Shown: positions 27,784-37,374, counted from the first letter of the stretch. The stretch: DNA of 64,000 bases from Aeromicrobium piscarium (GCF_007421815.1 NZ_VLNT01000005.1:148147-212146); one strand, 5' to 3'. Numbers and translations are program-made. Notes: generated by a model not told the origin, from the sequence alone.

Positions 27784-28613
27784 TCCGCCTCCGCGATCTG
27801 ACCGTCGGCACCCGCATCGGGTTGTCACTGGTCGGCCTGACCATCCTCATCGCCATCCTCGCCCCGTGGCTCGCGCCCTACGATCCGATCGCCACCAATG
27901 CCGACAACGCCCTCGCCGGATCGAGTTGGAGCCACTGGCTCGGCACCGATCAGTACGGACGCGACGTCCTGTCGCGGACGATCGAGGGCGGACGATTCGC
28001 GCTACTCGTGTCGCTGCTGGCGACGACGGTGGCCGTCGTGGTCGGCACGCTCATCGGCGCGATCGCCGCCTACTACGGCCGTTGGGTCGACGCCGCCACC
28101 ACGCGTGTGCTCGATGCGGTGCTCGCCGTGCCTGCGGTGCTCGCCCTGCTGCTGATCGTCTCGGTGTTCGGTAACAGCCTCTGGGTGTTGGTGCTGGCGA
28201 TCTCGGTGGTCTACGTGCCGGCCGTCGCTCGCGTCGTGCGCGGCGCGACCCGTCCCGTGCTCTCCACCGGCTACGTCACGGCGGCCCGTGCCCGCGGTGA
28301 ACGCTCGCTGCCGATCATCCGGCGCGAGGTCCTGCCCAATATCCTCGACACGATCCTGGTGGAGTTCGCGATGCGCGCCTCCTGGGTCGTTCTGCTCGTC
28401 TCGACCCTGTCCTTCCTCGGATTCGGCGTGAACCCGCCCACCCCCGACTGGGGCCTGATGATCCAGGAGAACCGCACCGCGCTCACCGTGGCGCCAGCGG
28501 GCACCCTCGCCCCGATCGTGACCCTGTCGCTGCTCGTGGTGGGGCTGAACCTCGCCGCGGACGGCCTGGGCAAGTACCTGGGCGTCGACCGCGCCCGTCG
28601 AGGAGTGATCTGA
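27780..28613 (+). CDS. Peptide-type ABC transporter permease (DppC-like)
   Basis: A 277-aa permease with six helices; after the first helix comes the DppC signature HWLGTDQYGRDVLSRTIEGGR, and the EAA loop TGYVTAARARGERSLPIIRREVLPNIL. It pairs with the upstream DppB-like permease. The ATG at 27780 overlaps that gene's stop (ATGA), and its own stop overlaps the ATG of the ATPase (TGATG). Confidence 0.94.
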   Translation: MIRLRDLTVGTRIGLSLVGLTILIAILAPWLAPYDPIATNADNALAGSSWSHWLGTDQYGRDVLSRTIEGGRFALLVSLLATTVAVVVGTLIGAIAAYYGRWVDAATTRVLDAVLAVPAVLALLLIVSVFGNSLWVLVLAISVVYVPAVARVVRGATRPVLSTGYVTAARARGERSLPIIRREVLPNILDTILVEFAMRASWVVLLVSTLSFLGFGVNPPTPDWGLMIQENRTALTVAPAGTLAPIVTLSLLVVGLNLAADGLGKYLGVDRARRGVI

Positions 28614-30328
28614 TGACCAGCTCGACCGTCGCCGCGGTGCGCGGCCTCTGTGTCTCCTACGATGCCGGCGATCAGCGGGTCACCGTGGCGGAGGACATCG
28701 ACTTCGAGCTGACCCGCGGCCGGACCCTCGGCTTGGTCGGGGAGTCCGGCAGCGGCAAGTCTACCGTCGCCCGCACGCTCCTGGGACACCTCCGGGACGG
28801 ATCGCGTGTCGATGCCGGCACCGTCACGGTGTTCGAGGACGATGTCTTCGCGCTCGCTTCCGCGCCCCTGCGGCAGCTGCGAGGCGGCACCGTCGCTCTG
28901 GTGGCGCAGAACGCCGGCCACGCACTCACTCCGTCGATGCGGATCGGCGCGCAGCTCCGCGAGACCCTCGACGCCCACGGCCTACCGAGCGGCGACGATC
29001 GACTGGTCGAGCTGCTCGATCTCGTACGGCTTCCGTCACCGAATGCCCTGATCGATCGCTACCCGCACGAGCTGTCTGGCGGTCAGCAGCAGCGTGTGGC
29101 GATCGCGATGGCCGTCGCCACCGACCCCAAGATCCTCGTGCTCGACGAGCCGACGACGGCATTGGACGTAATCACCCAGGCGGCGGTTCTGGCGCTGGTG
29201 AACGAGCTGCGCGAGCGGCTGGGCATGGCGGTGCTGATCGTCAGTCACGACCTCGGCGTCGTGTCGGCGGTGGCCGATGACGTGCTCGTGATGCGACTCG
29301 GCCGGGAGGTCGAGCACGGGCCCACCCAGGAGGTGTTGAGCAGGCCGCGCGAGGACTACACCCGCGAGCTCATCGCCGCAGCACCCCGGGTCCATGGTGT
29401 CGACATCCTCGTACGAGAAGACCCCGATGCCGATGTCGTCGTGCGATGCCGCGATGTCGATATCCGCTATCCGCGCGCGCCGAAGCTCGCGGTCAGCGGT
29501 TTCGATGTGGAGATCCTCCGTGGCGAGACGGTTGCCGTGGTCGGCGAGTCCGGCAGCGGCAAGTCCACCGTCGCCTCGGCCCTCGCGGGACTCGCCGATG
29601 TCGAGCGCGGTGAGGCCGCTCTCTGGTCCTCTGATGGCGCCCGGCACGATCTGCTCGGTGCCGCCGCACGACGTCCGGTCGATGTCCGCCGCTCGGTCCA
29701 GCTGATCTTCCAGAACGCCGATCTGGCGCTCAATCCGCGTCGCACTATCGGCGACGCGATCGCGCGTCCGCTGAAGGTGTTCGGGCGAGCCTCCCGGGCC
29801 GAGATGCCCGCGGCGGTGGATCGCCTGCTGACCGAGGTCGGCCTGGGCCCGGAGTTCGCGCGACGTGTCCCCGCCCAGCTGTCGGGCGGCCAGCGACAGC
29901 GCGTCGGCATCGCCCGCGCGCTGGCCGCCGAGCCGACGCTGCTCATCGCCGACGAGATCACCACCGCACTCGATGTCTCGGTCCAGGCCGAGGTGCTGGC
30001 GCTGTTGGACCACCTGCGCGCGAACCGGGGACTGTCGTGCCTGTTCATCAGCCACGATCTGGCCGTCGTCCGCAGCGTCGCGGACCGGATCGTCGTGATG
30101 AAAGACGGCAGGATCGTCGAGTCGGCGCCCACCGCGGTCCTGTTCGAGCAGCCCCGTCACCCGTACACCCGGTCGCTGCTGGAGGCCGTGGTCGAACCGG
30201 GCCACACCGAGCTGCCGGGCAGCGATGCCGACCACCGCGCCACCACCCTCGATCCCGATGCGCCGCTCGTCGATGTCGGCAACGGCCACCGGGTCCGCGA
30301 CGACGAAGGAGCACTGACCACTCGATGA
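28613..30328 (+). CDS. Fused double ATP-binding ABC transporter subunit (DppD-DppF type)
   Basis: A 571-aa protein with two complete ATPase domains: first with Walker A GESGSGKST at 43-51 and signature LSGGQQQR, second with Walker A at 311-319 and signature LSGGQRQR; each has its own Walker B (ILVLDEP, LLIADEI) and H-loop. In most peptide transporters these are two proteins; here one chain energises the two permeases. The start overlaps the permease stop and its end overlaps the hydrolase start by 4 nt. Confidence 0.95.
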   Translation: MTSSTVAAVRGLCVSYDAGDQRVTVAEDIDFELTRGRTLGLVGESGSGKSTVARTLLGHLRDGSRVDAGTVTVFEDDVFALASAPLRQLRGGTVALVAQNAGHALTPSMRIGAQLRETLDAHGLPSGDDRLVELLDLVRLPSPNALIDRYPHELSGGQQQRVAIAMAVATDPKILVLDEPTTALDVITQAAVLALVNELRERLGMAVLIVSHDLGVVSAVADDVLVMRLGREVEHGPTQEVLSRPREDYTRELIAAAPRVHGVDILVREDPDADVVVRCRDVDIRYPRAPKLAVSGFDVEILRGETVAVVGESGSGKSTVASALAGLADVERGEAALWSSDGARHDLLGAAARRPVDVRRSVQLIFQNADLALNPRRTIGDAIARPLKVFGRASRAEMPAAVDRLLTEVGLGPEFARRVPAQLSGGQRQRVGIARALAAEPTLLIADEITTALDVSVQAEVLALLDHLRANRGLSCLFISHDLAVVRSVADRIVVMKDGRIVESAPTAVLFEQPRHPYTRSLLEAVVEPGHTELPGSDADHRATTLDPDAPLVDVGNGHRVRDDEGALTTR

Positions 30329-32316
30329 CCCTGGTCGACATCGACCCCAGCACGATCGACGTCCGCGACCTGTGGATCCCGATGCCGGACGGTGCACGAC
30401 TCCGCGCGCGGGCCTGGCTGCCCGTAGGGGCGGAGGAGCAGCCGGTACCGGCGCTGCTGGAGTACCTGCCGTACCGGCTCGACGACTGGACCTCGGTCCG
30501 CGACAGCGAGCGGCATCCGTACTACGCCGCGCACGGGTACGCCTCGATCCGCGTCGACGTGCGCGGGGCCGGCGGCTCGGACGGCCTCTTCGAGGACGAG
30601 TACTCCCCCGCTGAGCTCGACGACGGTGTCGAGGTGATCCGGTGGCTGGCAAACCAGCCGTGGTGCGACGGCGGTGTCGGCATGTTCGGGATCTCGTGGG
30701 GCGGCTTCAACTCGCTCCAACTGGCCGAGCGCGCACCTGAACCGCTGAAGGCCATCGTCACCGTCTGCTCCACCGATGACCGCTACGACAACGACGTGCA
30801 CTACATGGGCGGCGCATTGCTGGCGATCGATATGTCCGCGTGGGCGGGGACCATGTTGGCCTTCGCCTCGCGCCCGCCGCTGCCCGACGTCGTGGGCGAG
30901 CGCTGGGTCGAACAGTGGCGCGAGCGGCTCGAGCAGCAGCGCCCCCTCGGTCCGATCTGGCTCGCCCATCAGGAACGCGACGAGTACTGGCGGCGTGGTA
31001 GCGCGTGCGAGAACTACGCCGGCATCGAGGCGGCGGTGCTGGCGGTCGGCGGGTGGAATGACCCGTACCGCGACACGGTGTTACGTCTGCTGGAGAATCT
31101 CGTCGCCCCGGCCAAGGGCATCGTCGGCCCGTGGTCGCACCAGTACCCCGACCGGGGCCTCGCGCCCGGCCCGTCGATCGGTTTTCTGCAGGAGACGCTG
31201 CGCTGGTGGGATCGCTGGTTGAAGGGGGCCGACACCGGGGTGGAGAGCGACCCGGATCTGCAGGCCTGGATCAACGATCCCGAGCCGCCCGCGCCGTATG
31301 TAGGGCACAAGGAGGGACGCTGGGTCGGTGTGCCCTGGCCAGGTGAGGCTCCCGCCTACGAGACCGGGCTCGGCGACGGGCGGGCCCTGGTGCGCTCGCC
31401 GTGGTCGACCGGCCAGGACGCTGGGCGGTTCTTCCCCTTCGGCAACGACGCCGACCTGCCGCCCGACCAGCGCGCCGAGGACGGCCGCTCGCTGAGCATC
31501 GATCTGCGTGTGGACGAGCCTCTGGAGCTACTGGGCAAACCGGTGGCGCGGCTGCGGCTCCGCTCGACCCACGATCGCGGACACGTGATCGTGCGGCTCT
31601 GCGATGTGTCGCCCGACGGATCCTCGACACTCGTGACACGCGGTGTGCTCAATCTGCTCAAGCGCGACGGCATGGATCGCGTCGATCCGCTCACTCCCGG
31701 TGAGGACGTCGACGTGGAGGTGCCGCTCGTCGCGGCGGGCTACCGGTTCGAGCCCGGCCATCGGCTGCGCATCGCCCTCAGCAACCACTACTGGCCGTGG
31801 ATCTGGCCGCATGCCGTCGACGACACCCTCGACCTCGACCTCGCCGCGAGCTCCGTCGCCCTTCCGCTCGTCGATCCGAGCGCCATCCCGGTGGGCTTCG
31901 CCGAGCCCGAGCACGCCCGGCCGATCCCGATCGGCACGCCGGAAGGAGCGCCCGCGGCCCGGCCGCCGCGAGTCGTGCGGCATGACGTCGCCACCGGCGA
32001 GACGGTGCTGGAGGTCGACCCCGGCTACGGCGGCACGCGCCGCTATCCGACCGGCTTGGACTTCCTGGAGTGGACAGAAGAGGTGTACCGCATCCGCGAG
32101 GGCGATCCGACCTCTCCGACGACGGAGGCGCGCTGGCGCATCGACTTGTCCCATCAGGGCTGGAGCGCATCGGTGGAGACGACCTCGATCATCACCTGCG
32201 ATACGGATGCGTTCCACCTCGAGAACACCGTCCGAGCGGTCGCCGAACGCGACGGCACGCGCGAGACGGTCGGCGAGTTCGCCTATCGTGACCGTGTGCC
32301 CAGGACCTCGGTGTGA
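30325..32316 (+). CDS. CocE/NonD family alpha/beta hydrolase (X-Pro dipeptidyl-peptidase S15 type)
   Basis: A 663-aa enzyme without a signal peptide, so cytoplasmic. It starts with IPMPDGARLRARAWLP and has the nucleophile elbow GISWGG (S124), as in CocE and PepX, then the C-terminal jelly-roll (PepX_C) domain beginning about residue 390, and a further ~100-residue C-terminal part. Family members cleave X-Pro peptides, esters or acyl amides. Its place in the transporter operon, with 4-nt overlaps on both sides, implies that it hydrolyses the imported compound. Substrate unknown. Confidence 0.88.
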   Translation: MTLVDIDPSTIDVRDLWIPMPDGARLRARAWLPVGAEEQPVPALLEYLPYRLDDWTSVRDSERHPYYAAHGYASIRVDVRGAGGSDGLFEDEYSPAELDDGVEVIRWLANQPWCDGGVGMFGISWGGFNSLQLAERAPEPLKAIVTVCSTDDRYDNDVHYMGGALLAIDMSAWAGTMLAFASRPPLPDVVGERWVEQWRERLEQQRPLGPIWLAHQERDEYWRRGSACENYAGIEAAVLAVGGWNDPYRDTVLRLLENLVAPAKGIVGPWSHQYPDRGLAPGPSIGFLQETLRWWDRWLKGADTGVESDPDLQAWINDPEPPAPYVGHKEGRWVGVPWPGEAPAYETGLGDGRALVRSPWSTGQDAGRFFPFGNDADLPPDQRAEDGRSLSIDLRVDEPLELLGKPVARLRLRSTHDRGHVIVRLCDVSPDGSSTLVTRGVLNLLKRDGMDRVDPLTPGEDVDVEVPLVAAGYRFEPGHRLRIALSNHYWPWIWPHAVDDTLDLDLAASSVALPLVDPSAIPVGFAEPEHARPIPIGTPEGAPAARPPRVVRHDVATGETVLEVDPGYGGTRRYPTGLDFLEWTEEVYRIREGDPTSPTTEARWRIDLSHQGWSASVETTSIITCDTDAFHLENTVRAVAERDGTRETVGEFAYRDRVPRTSV

Positions 32317-32915
32317 GACAACGGCTCTCGCCGACGGAGCGGCGCGCGCAGATCGTCGAGGCGGCCCACGCCGTCATCGTCCAGGAGGGTCTCGCGGCGA
32401 CATCGTTACGCGATATCGCCGCGGCGGCCGAGGTGTCGATGGGCACGGTCACCTACCACTTCACCGGCGTCGACGAGATCCTCGGAGCGGTCGTGGTGAC
32501 GGAGGCCGACCGCTTCTACGAGGAGGTCGTCGCCGCCGCCGATGCCGAACCCGATCCTTGGGCCGCCTTGGAGCTGCTCGTCGCCTCGATCTTCGACGAG
32601 TCGCCTCGCGTCGAGGCGCATTGGCGGATCTGGTCGGAGTACTGGACCGTGGCGACGCGGCGCCCAGAGCTGGCGGAGCCCTATGCCACGCGGATCCGCC
32701 ACTGGGAGCAGTGCTGCGCGCGCGTCATCGCCCGGGGCGTCGAGTCCGGGGTCTTCCGAACGGTAGTGCCCGCTGAAACCGCCTTGAAGCTCGCGGCCTA
32801 CTCAGATGGACTGGGCACGCAACGCGCCCAGGGCGTGCCCGGACTCGATGCCGCCACGGCCCGTTCCTGGATGACCGAGGTCGTCCGGCTACTGCTGGAA
32901 CCCATCGGGCGCTGA
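32313..32915 (+). CDS. TetR family transcriptional regulator of the peptide cassette
   Basis: A 200-aa regulator with the TetR helix-turn-helix at about residues 8-54 (RRAQIVEAAHAVIVQEGLAATSLRDIAAAAEVSMGTVTYHF) and a helical ligand-binding C-terminal domain like TetR_C_6/BetI types. The GTG at 32313 overlaps the hydrolase stop (GTGTGA), so it is the last gene of the operon. Most likely it binds the 28-bp palindrome before the operon and is released by the imported compound or its product. Its end overlaps the convergent acyltransferase gene by 27 bp. Confidence 0.9.
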   Translation: MRQRLSPTERRAQIVEAAHAVIVQEGLAATSLRDIAAAAEVSMGTVTYHFTGVDEILGAVVVTEADRFYEEVVAAADAEPDPWAALELLVASIFDESPRVEAHWRIWSEYWTVATRRPELAEPYATRIRHWEQCCARVIARGVESGVFRTVVPAETALKLAAYSDGLGTQRAQGVPGLDAATARSWMTEVVRLLLEPIGR

Positions 32916-33491
32916 CGGAGCGTCCGCCTCCTCGGCCAGCGCGACGCGCCCGGTGTTCGCGGGCCGGACACCGACCATGCCCGTGTAGAACGCGCGGATG
33001 CGATCCATGTCGGCGCGGACGTCTCCGCTGAGCCGGAAGGTCGGCCCGAGACCCGTCGTGCCGGTGGTGCGATCGACATAGGCCAGCGTGACAGGGAGAT
33101 CGGTGGCGCGCGCGATCCGGTAGAAGCCGGACTTCCAGCGGTCCACGGGCCCACGGGTGCCTTCGGGCGTGATGACCAGGTGGAAGCTCTCGCCGTCGTG
33201 ATGGCGTTCGATGAGCTCCTCGACGAGCCCCGCCGGATCGCGGCGGTCGACGGGGATGCCGCCGAAGGCCCGCATCAGCGGCCCCATCGGTCCGGCGAAG
33301 AGCTCCCGCTTGCCGAGGAACCGCAGCGTCAGCCCGTTGCGCCAGGCGACGGCGACCATGAGCACGAAGTCCCAGTTGGAGGTGTGCGGTGCGGCGACCA
33401 TGATGCCGGACGCCTCAGGGACCGACTCCGAACGGTACTTCCACCGCGAGACGGTCCAGTACAGCCGGGCCACGGCTCGCCGAAGGATCAC
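32889..33491 (-). CDS. 1-acylglycerol-3-phosphate acyltransferase-like protein
   Basis: A 200-aa member of the PlsC-type acyltransferase fold: HTSNWD gives the H-x4-D catalytic motif near residue 35, and VITPEGTRG is the PEGTR block. Family members acylate lysophospholipids or related acceptors at the membrane. I chose GTG at 33491 (VILRRAVARLYW); a TATGCT box at 33503-33498 ends 6 nt upstream, so it is likely leaderless. A longer frame runs back into the Uma2 gene. It overlaps the TetR gene end by 27 bp, tail to tail. Confidence 0.82.
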   Translation of the reverse strand: MILRRAVARLYWTVSRWKYRSESVPEASGIMVAAPHTSNWDFVLMVAVAWRNGLTLRFLGKRELFAGPMGPLMRAFGGIPVDRRDPAGLVEELIERHHDGESFHLVITPEGTRGPVDRWKSGFYRIARATDLPVTLAYVDRTTGTTGLGPTFRLSGDVRADMDRIRAFYTGMVGVRPANTGRVALAEEADAPSAPDGFQQ

Positions 33492-33519
33492 TCCGCGAGC
33501 ATAGAGGACACATGGACCG

Positions 33520-34098
33520 TCACTGGCCGAAGAGGGTATCGAGGTCGATCGCGACGGTGCCGTGGTCACCGACCGAGACCTCACCCGTGCGCTGCTCACC
33601 GCCCAGCTCCAGCGCGGTCTCCCACGCGGTCACGTCAGTCTCACGCGAGGCGCGCAGCACGGTCAGCTCCTCGTGCTCCGGATCGACGACCCAGTACTGA
33701 CCGATCCCCGCGGTCAGGTACTCGCCGGTCTTGCGCAACTGATCTTCACGACGCGTCGCGGGCGAGAGGATCTCCGCGACGATGACAGGAGCGTCGGTCG
33801 CCCACACCGGGTCCTCCGGCAGCTCACGCATCACGGTCACATCGGGAATCCGATAGCGCCGTTCGGCGGTACGCACGGCCACCTCCTGGACCGCTACGAG
33901 ACCAGGCAGAGCGTATTTGAACCGTTCACGGAGCTCGGCGACGATGTACTGATGCCGCACCGCGGGAGGCGGGTTCACGAGGGCGACTCCGTGGATCCAC
34001 TCGGCACGGACCTCCTCGGGCAGCGCCTCCCACTCCTCGAAGGACATCGGGACCCGCTGCAGCGCCTCACTCGGCCACTCGAACGCCATGCTCGCCAC
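33520..34098 (-). CDS. Uma2 family endonuclease (DUF820)
   Basis: A 192-aa Uma2/DUF820 protein. The PD-(D/E)XK-like core is visible as YRIPDVTV, PVIVAEILSPATRREDQLRKTGEYLTAGIGQYWVVDPE, with the family D...E-I-x-S order and lysine K in the next helix. Uma2 proteins are predicted nucleases of unclear role, abundant in cyanobacteria and actinobacteria. Start: GTG at 34098 with GAGGAG 8 nt upstream; ATG at 34089 is an alternative. Single gene; the 142 bp before coaX's end contain nothing I recognise. Confidence 0.85.
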   Translation of the reverse strand: MASMAFEWPSEALQRVPMSFEEWEALPEEVRAEWIHGVALVNPPPAVRHQYIVAELRERFKYALPGLVAVQEVAVRTAERRYRIPDVTVMRELPEDPVWATDAPVIVAEILSPATRREDQLRKTGEYLTAGIGQYWVVDPEHEELTVLRASRETDVTAWETALELGGEQRTGEVSVGDHGTVAIDLDTLFGQ

Positions 34099-34240
34099 GC
34101 CCACGACTCCTCTATCCAGCACCGACACATCCAGACTCCTTCCATTCTGACCACCCACGAGTGTTCTGGCGAGTCCGATCCTCTCGCTGGACACCGACAT
34201 CCGTCCCCGGCTGTCCACAGGCGAGTCGAGTGCCGCGGGC

Positions 34241-35041
34241 TCAGGCGTCGCGGTTCTTCTCGTGGACGAGGCGCAGACCGATCAGCGTCAGGTCCTCCTC
34301 GCGCGTGGTGAGGGTCTGGCAGTGCCCGGCGATGGCCTCGCTGAAGGTGCCGGTCGCCACCACGGTGACGTCCTCGGGTTCGGCGTCGATCGCGTCGATC
34401 ATCTGGTCGACCAGTCCGTCGACGAGTCCGGCGAAACCGTAGACGGCGCCCGCCTGGATCGCCTCCACCGTGTTCTTGCCGATCACGCCCCGCGGCTCGG
34501 CGACCTCCACGGACCGCAGCTGGGCCCCGCGCTGGGCGAGCGCTTCCAGGGACACCTCGACTCCGGGGGCGATCGCCCCACCGAGGTAACGACCTCGCCC
34601 GTCGACGACGTCGACGATGGTGGCCGTGCCGTTCAGGTCGACGATGATCGCCGGCCCGCCGTAGAGATGGATCGCCGCGAGCGCATTGACGATTCGGTCC
34701 GTGCCCACCTCGCGCGGATTGTCGGTGTGGATGGCCACGCCCGTGCGCACCCCGGGCCCCACGACCCACACCGGCACGTGGTCGAAGTAGCGATCGAGCA
34801 TGCCGCGCACCTCGACCCCGATGGAGGGCACGGTGCAGCACATGCTGACGGCCTCGATATCGTCATCGGCGAAACCGGCGGCCCGCACGAAGCCGTGCGC
34901 CACCAGATACCACTCATCGGCAGTGCGGGTGGCGTCCGAGGAGATGGTCCAGCGTCCGCGCAGCGCGGGCTGACCGTCGACATCGTCCCAGACGCCGATG
35001 ACCGACAGCCGGTTGCCGACATCGAGACAGAGCAGGCTCAT
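34241..35041 (-). CDS. coaX: Type III pantothenate kinase
   Basis: A 266-aa CoaX enzyme: phosphate-binding LCLDVGN at residues 4-10, GPGVRTGVAIHTDNPREVGTDRIVNA and YLGGAIAPGVEVSLEALAQRGAQL are typical of this acetate-kinase-like family. It phosphorylates pantothenate, the first step of CoA synthesis from the product of panC and panD just upstream. It starts with ATG 18 bp after panD ends and closes the DUF2520-panC-panD-coaX operon. The second glycine segment NRLSV replaces the more common N-x-T/S form. Confidence 0.93.
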   Translation of the reverse strand: MSLLCLDVGNRLSVIGVWDDVDGQPALRGRWTISSDATRTADEWYLVAHGFVRAAGFADDDIEAVSMCCTVPSIGVEVRGMLDRYFDHVPVWVVGPGVRTGVAIHTDNPREVGTDRIVNALAAIHLYGGPAIIVDLNGTATIVDVVDGRGRYLGGAIAPGVEVSLEALAQRGAQLRSVEVAEPRGVIGKNTVEAIQAGAVYGFAGLVDGLVDQMIDAIDAEPEDVTVVATGTFSEAIAGHCQTLTTREEDLTLIGLRLVHEKNRDA

Positions 35042-35059
35042 CTCACGCCCTCATCTGGC

Positions 35060-35491
35060 TCAGTGCGCGACCAGCGGGTTGTCGATGATGTCGCCGCGGA
35101 GGAGTCCCGTGCCGGGCAGCGCCTCGGCCGGATCGGAACCCGTGCCGATGATGCGGTTGTCGGCATCGACGAAGACGACGCTCGGTGAGAACTCGCGAGC
35201 CTCGGCGTCCTCCATCTGCGCGTAGGCGATGAGGATGACGAGATCGCCGGGGTGCACGAGCCGGGCGGCGGCGCCGTTGATGCCGATGACTCCCGAGCCG
35301 CGCTCGCCGGCGATCGTGTAGGTCTCCAGGCGCGCACCGTTGTCGATATCGACGATGTGCACGAGCTCGCCCGGCAGGATATTCGAGGCGTCCAGCAGAT
35401 CCTGGTCGACCGTGACGGAGCCGACGTAGTGCAGGTCGGCCTGTGTGACGGTGGCGCGGTGGATCTTGGACTTCATCATGGTGCGCAGCAT
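35060..35491 (-). CDS. panD: Aspartate 1-decarboxylase
   Basis: A 143-aa proenzyme that makes beta-alanine for pantothenate. The self-cleavage site G24-S25 lies in HYVGSVTVD; cleavage gives the pyruvoyl group on S25. [14 protein letters not shown] precedes it and [22 protein letters not shown] follows, all classical. The start [13 protein letters not shown] is usual. It begins 2 bp after panC ends. Confidence 0.97.
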   Translation of the reverse strand: MLRTMMKSKIHRATVTQADLHYVGSVTVDQDLLDASNILPGELVHIVDIDNGARLETYTIAGERGSGVIGINGAAARLVHPGDLVILIAYAQMEDAEAREFSPSVVFVDADNRIIGTGSDPAEALPGTGLLRGDIIDNPLVAH

Positions 35492-35493
35492 GG

Positions 35494-36327
35494 TCAGTTT
35501 CCTCCGAGGTTCAGGGCGATGTTGTCGAGGAGCCGGGGCCGGCCGACGCGCGCGGCCACCAGCAAGCGGGCTTCGCGGCCGGGGACCGGCTCGGCGAGAT
35601 CGGGATCGGTGAGTTCGAGGTAATCGGGCGTGATGCCGTGCTCGTCGAGGACGGCGCGGGCCGCCGCGAGGACGGCAGTGCCGCCCTCCCTGCCGGACGC
35701 GGCACCGGCCCGGAGCGCGGCGTTGATCGCACCGGCGAGCTGACGCTCATCGGCCTCGAGGTAACGGTTGCGCGAACTCATGGCGAGACCATCGGCCTCG
35801 CGGACCGTCGGGCAGCCGACGACCTCCACACCGAGGCACAACTCGCGGGCCATGAGCCGGATCAGCGTCAGCTGCTGATAGTCCTTCTCCCCGAAGACCG
35901 CCACATCCGGCCCCACCAAGCCGAACAGCTTGGCGACCACCGTGAGCACTCCGCGAAAGTGCGTGGGCCGCTGGGCGCCCTCGAGGATCTGTCCGAGTGG
36001 GCCGGCATCGACGCTCACGGTGGCGTCGAGCCCATCGGGATACATGACGTCGACCGTGGGCGCGAAGACGATGTCGACACCGGCCTCGGCGCAACGCTCC
36101 AGATCGGCGTCGAAGGTGCGCGGGTAAGCATCGAAGTCCTCGCCGGGAGCGAACTGAGTGGGGTTGACGAAGATCGAGACGACGAGCGTCTGGGCGAGCG
36201 GACGTGCGTGCTTCATCAGCTGCACGTGGCCGTCGTGCAGCGCGCCCATCGTGGGCACGAGGGCGATGGTGCCCTCGGTCGCGGCACGCAGCTCCTCGCG
36301 CGTGCGGACCACCAGCGGCCCGGTCAT
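35494..36327 (-). CDS. panC: Pantothenate synthetase
   Basis: A 277-aa ligase joining pantoate and beta-alanine. [10 protein letters not shown] (25-34) holds the HIGH-like ATP motif, VFVNPTQF-type segment (here [19 protein letters not shown]) and FGEKDYQQL and SSRNRYL (KMSKS-like) follow. The ATG at 36327 overlaps the stop of the DUF2520 gene by 4 nt; frames further upstream are shadows of that gene. Typical length. Confidence 0.97.
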   Translation of the reverse strand: MTGPLVVRTREELRAATEGTIALVPTMGALHDGHVQLMKHARPLAQTLVVSIFVNPTQFAPGEDFDAYPRTFDADLERCAEAGVDIVFAPTVDVMYPDGLDATVSVDAGPLGQILEGAQRPTHFRGVLTVVAKLFGLVGPDVAVFGEKDYQQLTLIRLMARELCLGVEVVGCPTVREADGLAMSSRNRYLEADERQLAGAINAALRAGAASGREGGTAVLAAARAVLDEHGITPDYLELTDPDLAEPVPGREARLLVAARVGRPRLLDNIALNLGGN

Positions 36328-37178
36328 CGCACGGTCTCCTCGCCGAGGACTTCGCGCAGACGGCGAGCGGGTTCGGCGTCGATGCGGCCGGTGACCTGGG
36401 CACGCTCGGCCGTCGCCTCGGCCAGCGCACGATAGGTGCGACGGGTGTCCTCGCCGAGTGCTCCGAGGTGCGCGTGGACCGTGTCGACATCGCCGCGCGC
36501 GACCGGCCCGGTGAGCGCGGCGTCGCCGTAGGCGAGGGTGTTGTCGAGGGCGGCGGTCAGCAGCGGTCGCAGCACGCTCGCGGGATCGTCCGCGCCGATT
36601 CCGCGCAGGACGTCCATCGCCTGCGTGACCAGGGTGGTGAGGTGGTTGGCGCCGTGGGCGAGCGCCGCGTGATAGGCGACGCGGTCGGCTTCGGCGATCC
36701 ACATCGGGGTGCCGCCGAGGTCCGCGACGAGAGCGGCGATCGTCTCGCGATCGTCGTCGGCTGCGGTCAGTCCGAACACGCAGGACCGATCGAGGTCGAT
36801 CTCGGTGCCGGTGAAGGTCATCGCGGGGTGCACGGCCGCCGTGCGGGCACCCTGGTCGGCGAACGGCGCCAGGACGGCACGACCGTGACGACCGCTGGTG
36901 TGCACCACGTACTGTCCCGGCCGGGATGCTGGAGCGAGCTGCTCGGCCACCTCGGCGAGTGAGTCGTCGGGGACCGCCAACACGAGGACGTCGGCTTCCG
37001 TCGCGAGCTGTACCGGGGCGAGGACGGGAACATCGCCGAGCAGGGTGGCGATGCGAAGACGCGTGGCATCGGAACGTCCGCTGACACCGACGATCTCATG
37101 ACCGGCGGCACGGAGACGGGCGGCGAGGACGGCACCGACACGGCCGGCCCCGACCACGCCCACACGGGAGCGTTGCAT
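36324..37178 (-). CDS. Rossmann-like/DUF2520 protein of the pantothenate operon
   Basis: A 284-aa protein with an N-terminal NAD(P)-binding fold (VGVVGAGRVGAVLAARL, GxGxxG at 10-15; LVLAVPDDSLAEVAEQL) and the C-terminal DUF2520 helical domain with HPAMTFTGTEID and YHAALAHGANHLTTL. The layout resembles ketopantoate reductase and pyrroline-5-carboxylate reductase, and this family regularly precedes panC in actinobacteria; a pantoate-forming role has been suggested, but I cannot confirm it. First gene of the operon; AAAGG lies 9 nt before ATG. Confidence 0.88.
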   Translation of the reverse strand: MQRSRVGVVGAGRVGAVLAARLRAAGHEIVGVSGRSDATRLRIATLLGDVPVLAPVQLATEADVLVLAVPDDSLAEVAEQLAPASRPGQYVVHTSGRHGRAVLAPFADQGARTAAVHPAMTFTGTEIDLDRSCVFGLTAADDDRETIAALVADLGGTPMWIAEADRVAYHAALAHGANHLTTLVTQAMDVLRGIGADDPASVLRPLLTAALDNTLAYGDAALTGPVARGDVDTVHAHLGALGEDTRRTYRALAEATAERAQVTGRIDAEPARRLREVLGEETVR

Positions 37179-37374
37179 AGCTGATTGCCTTTCGTTCCAG
37201 TCCTCGGTGAGGTACCAGACAAAGTGACGTAGTCAGTGTACTCGTGATTCCGTCACGGCCGTAGGCCCCGTGGGATTGTCCCGTTCGCCGTGCCGGGGAC
37301 TGATGATGACGCGTTACGGCGGCCCTAGCGGCCACTACGCATCGCCATCCGTCCTCGCCCAGATATTCAGCGAG

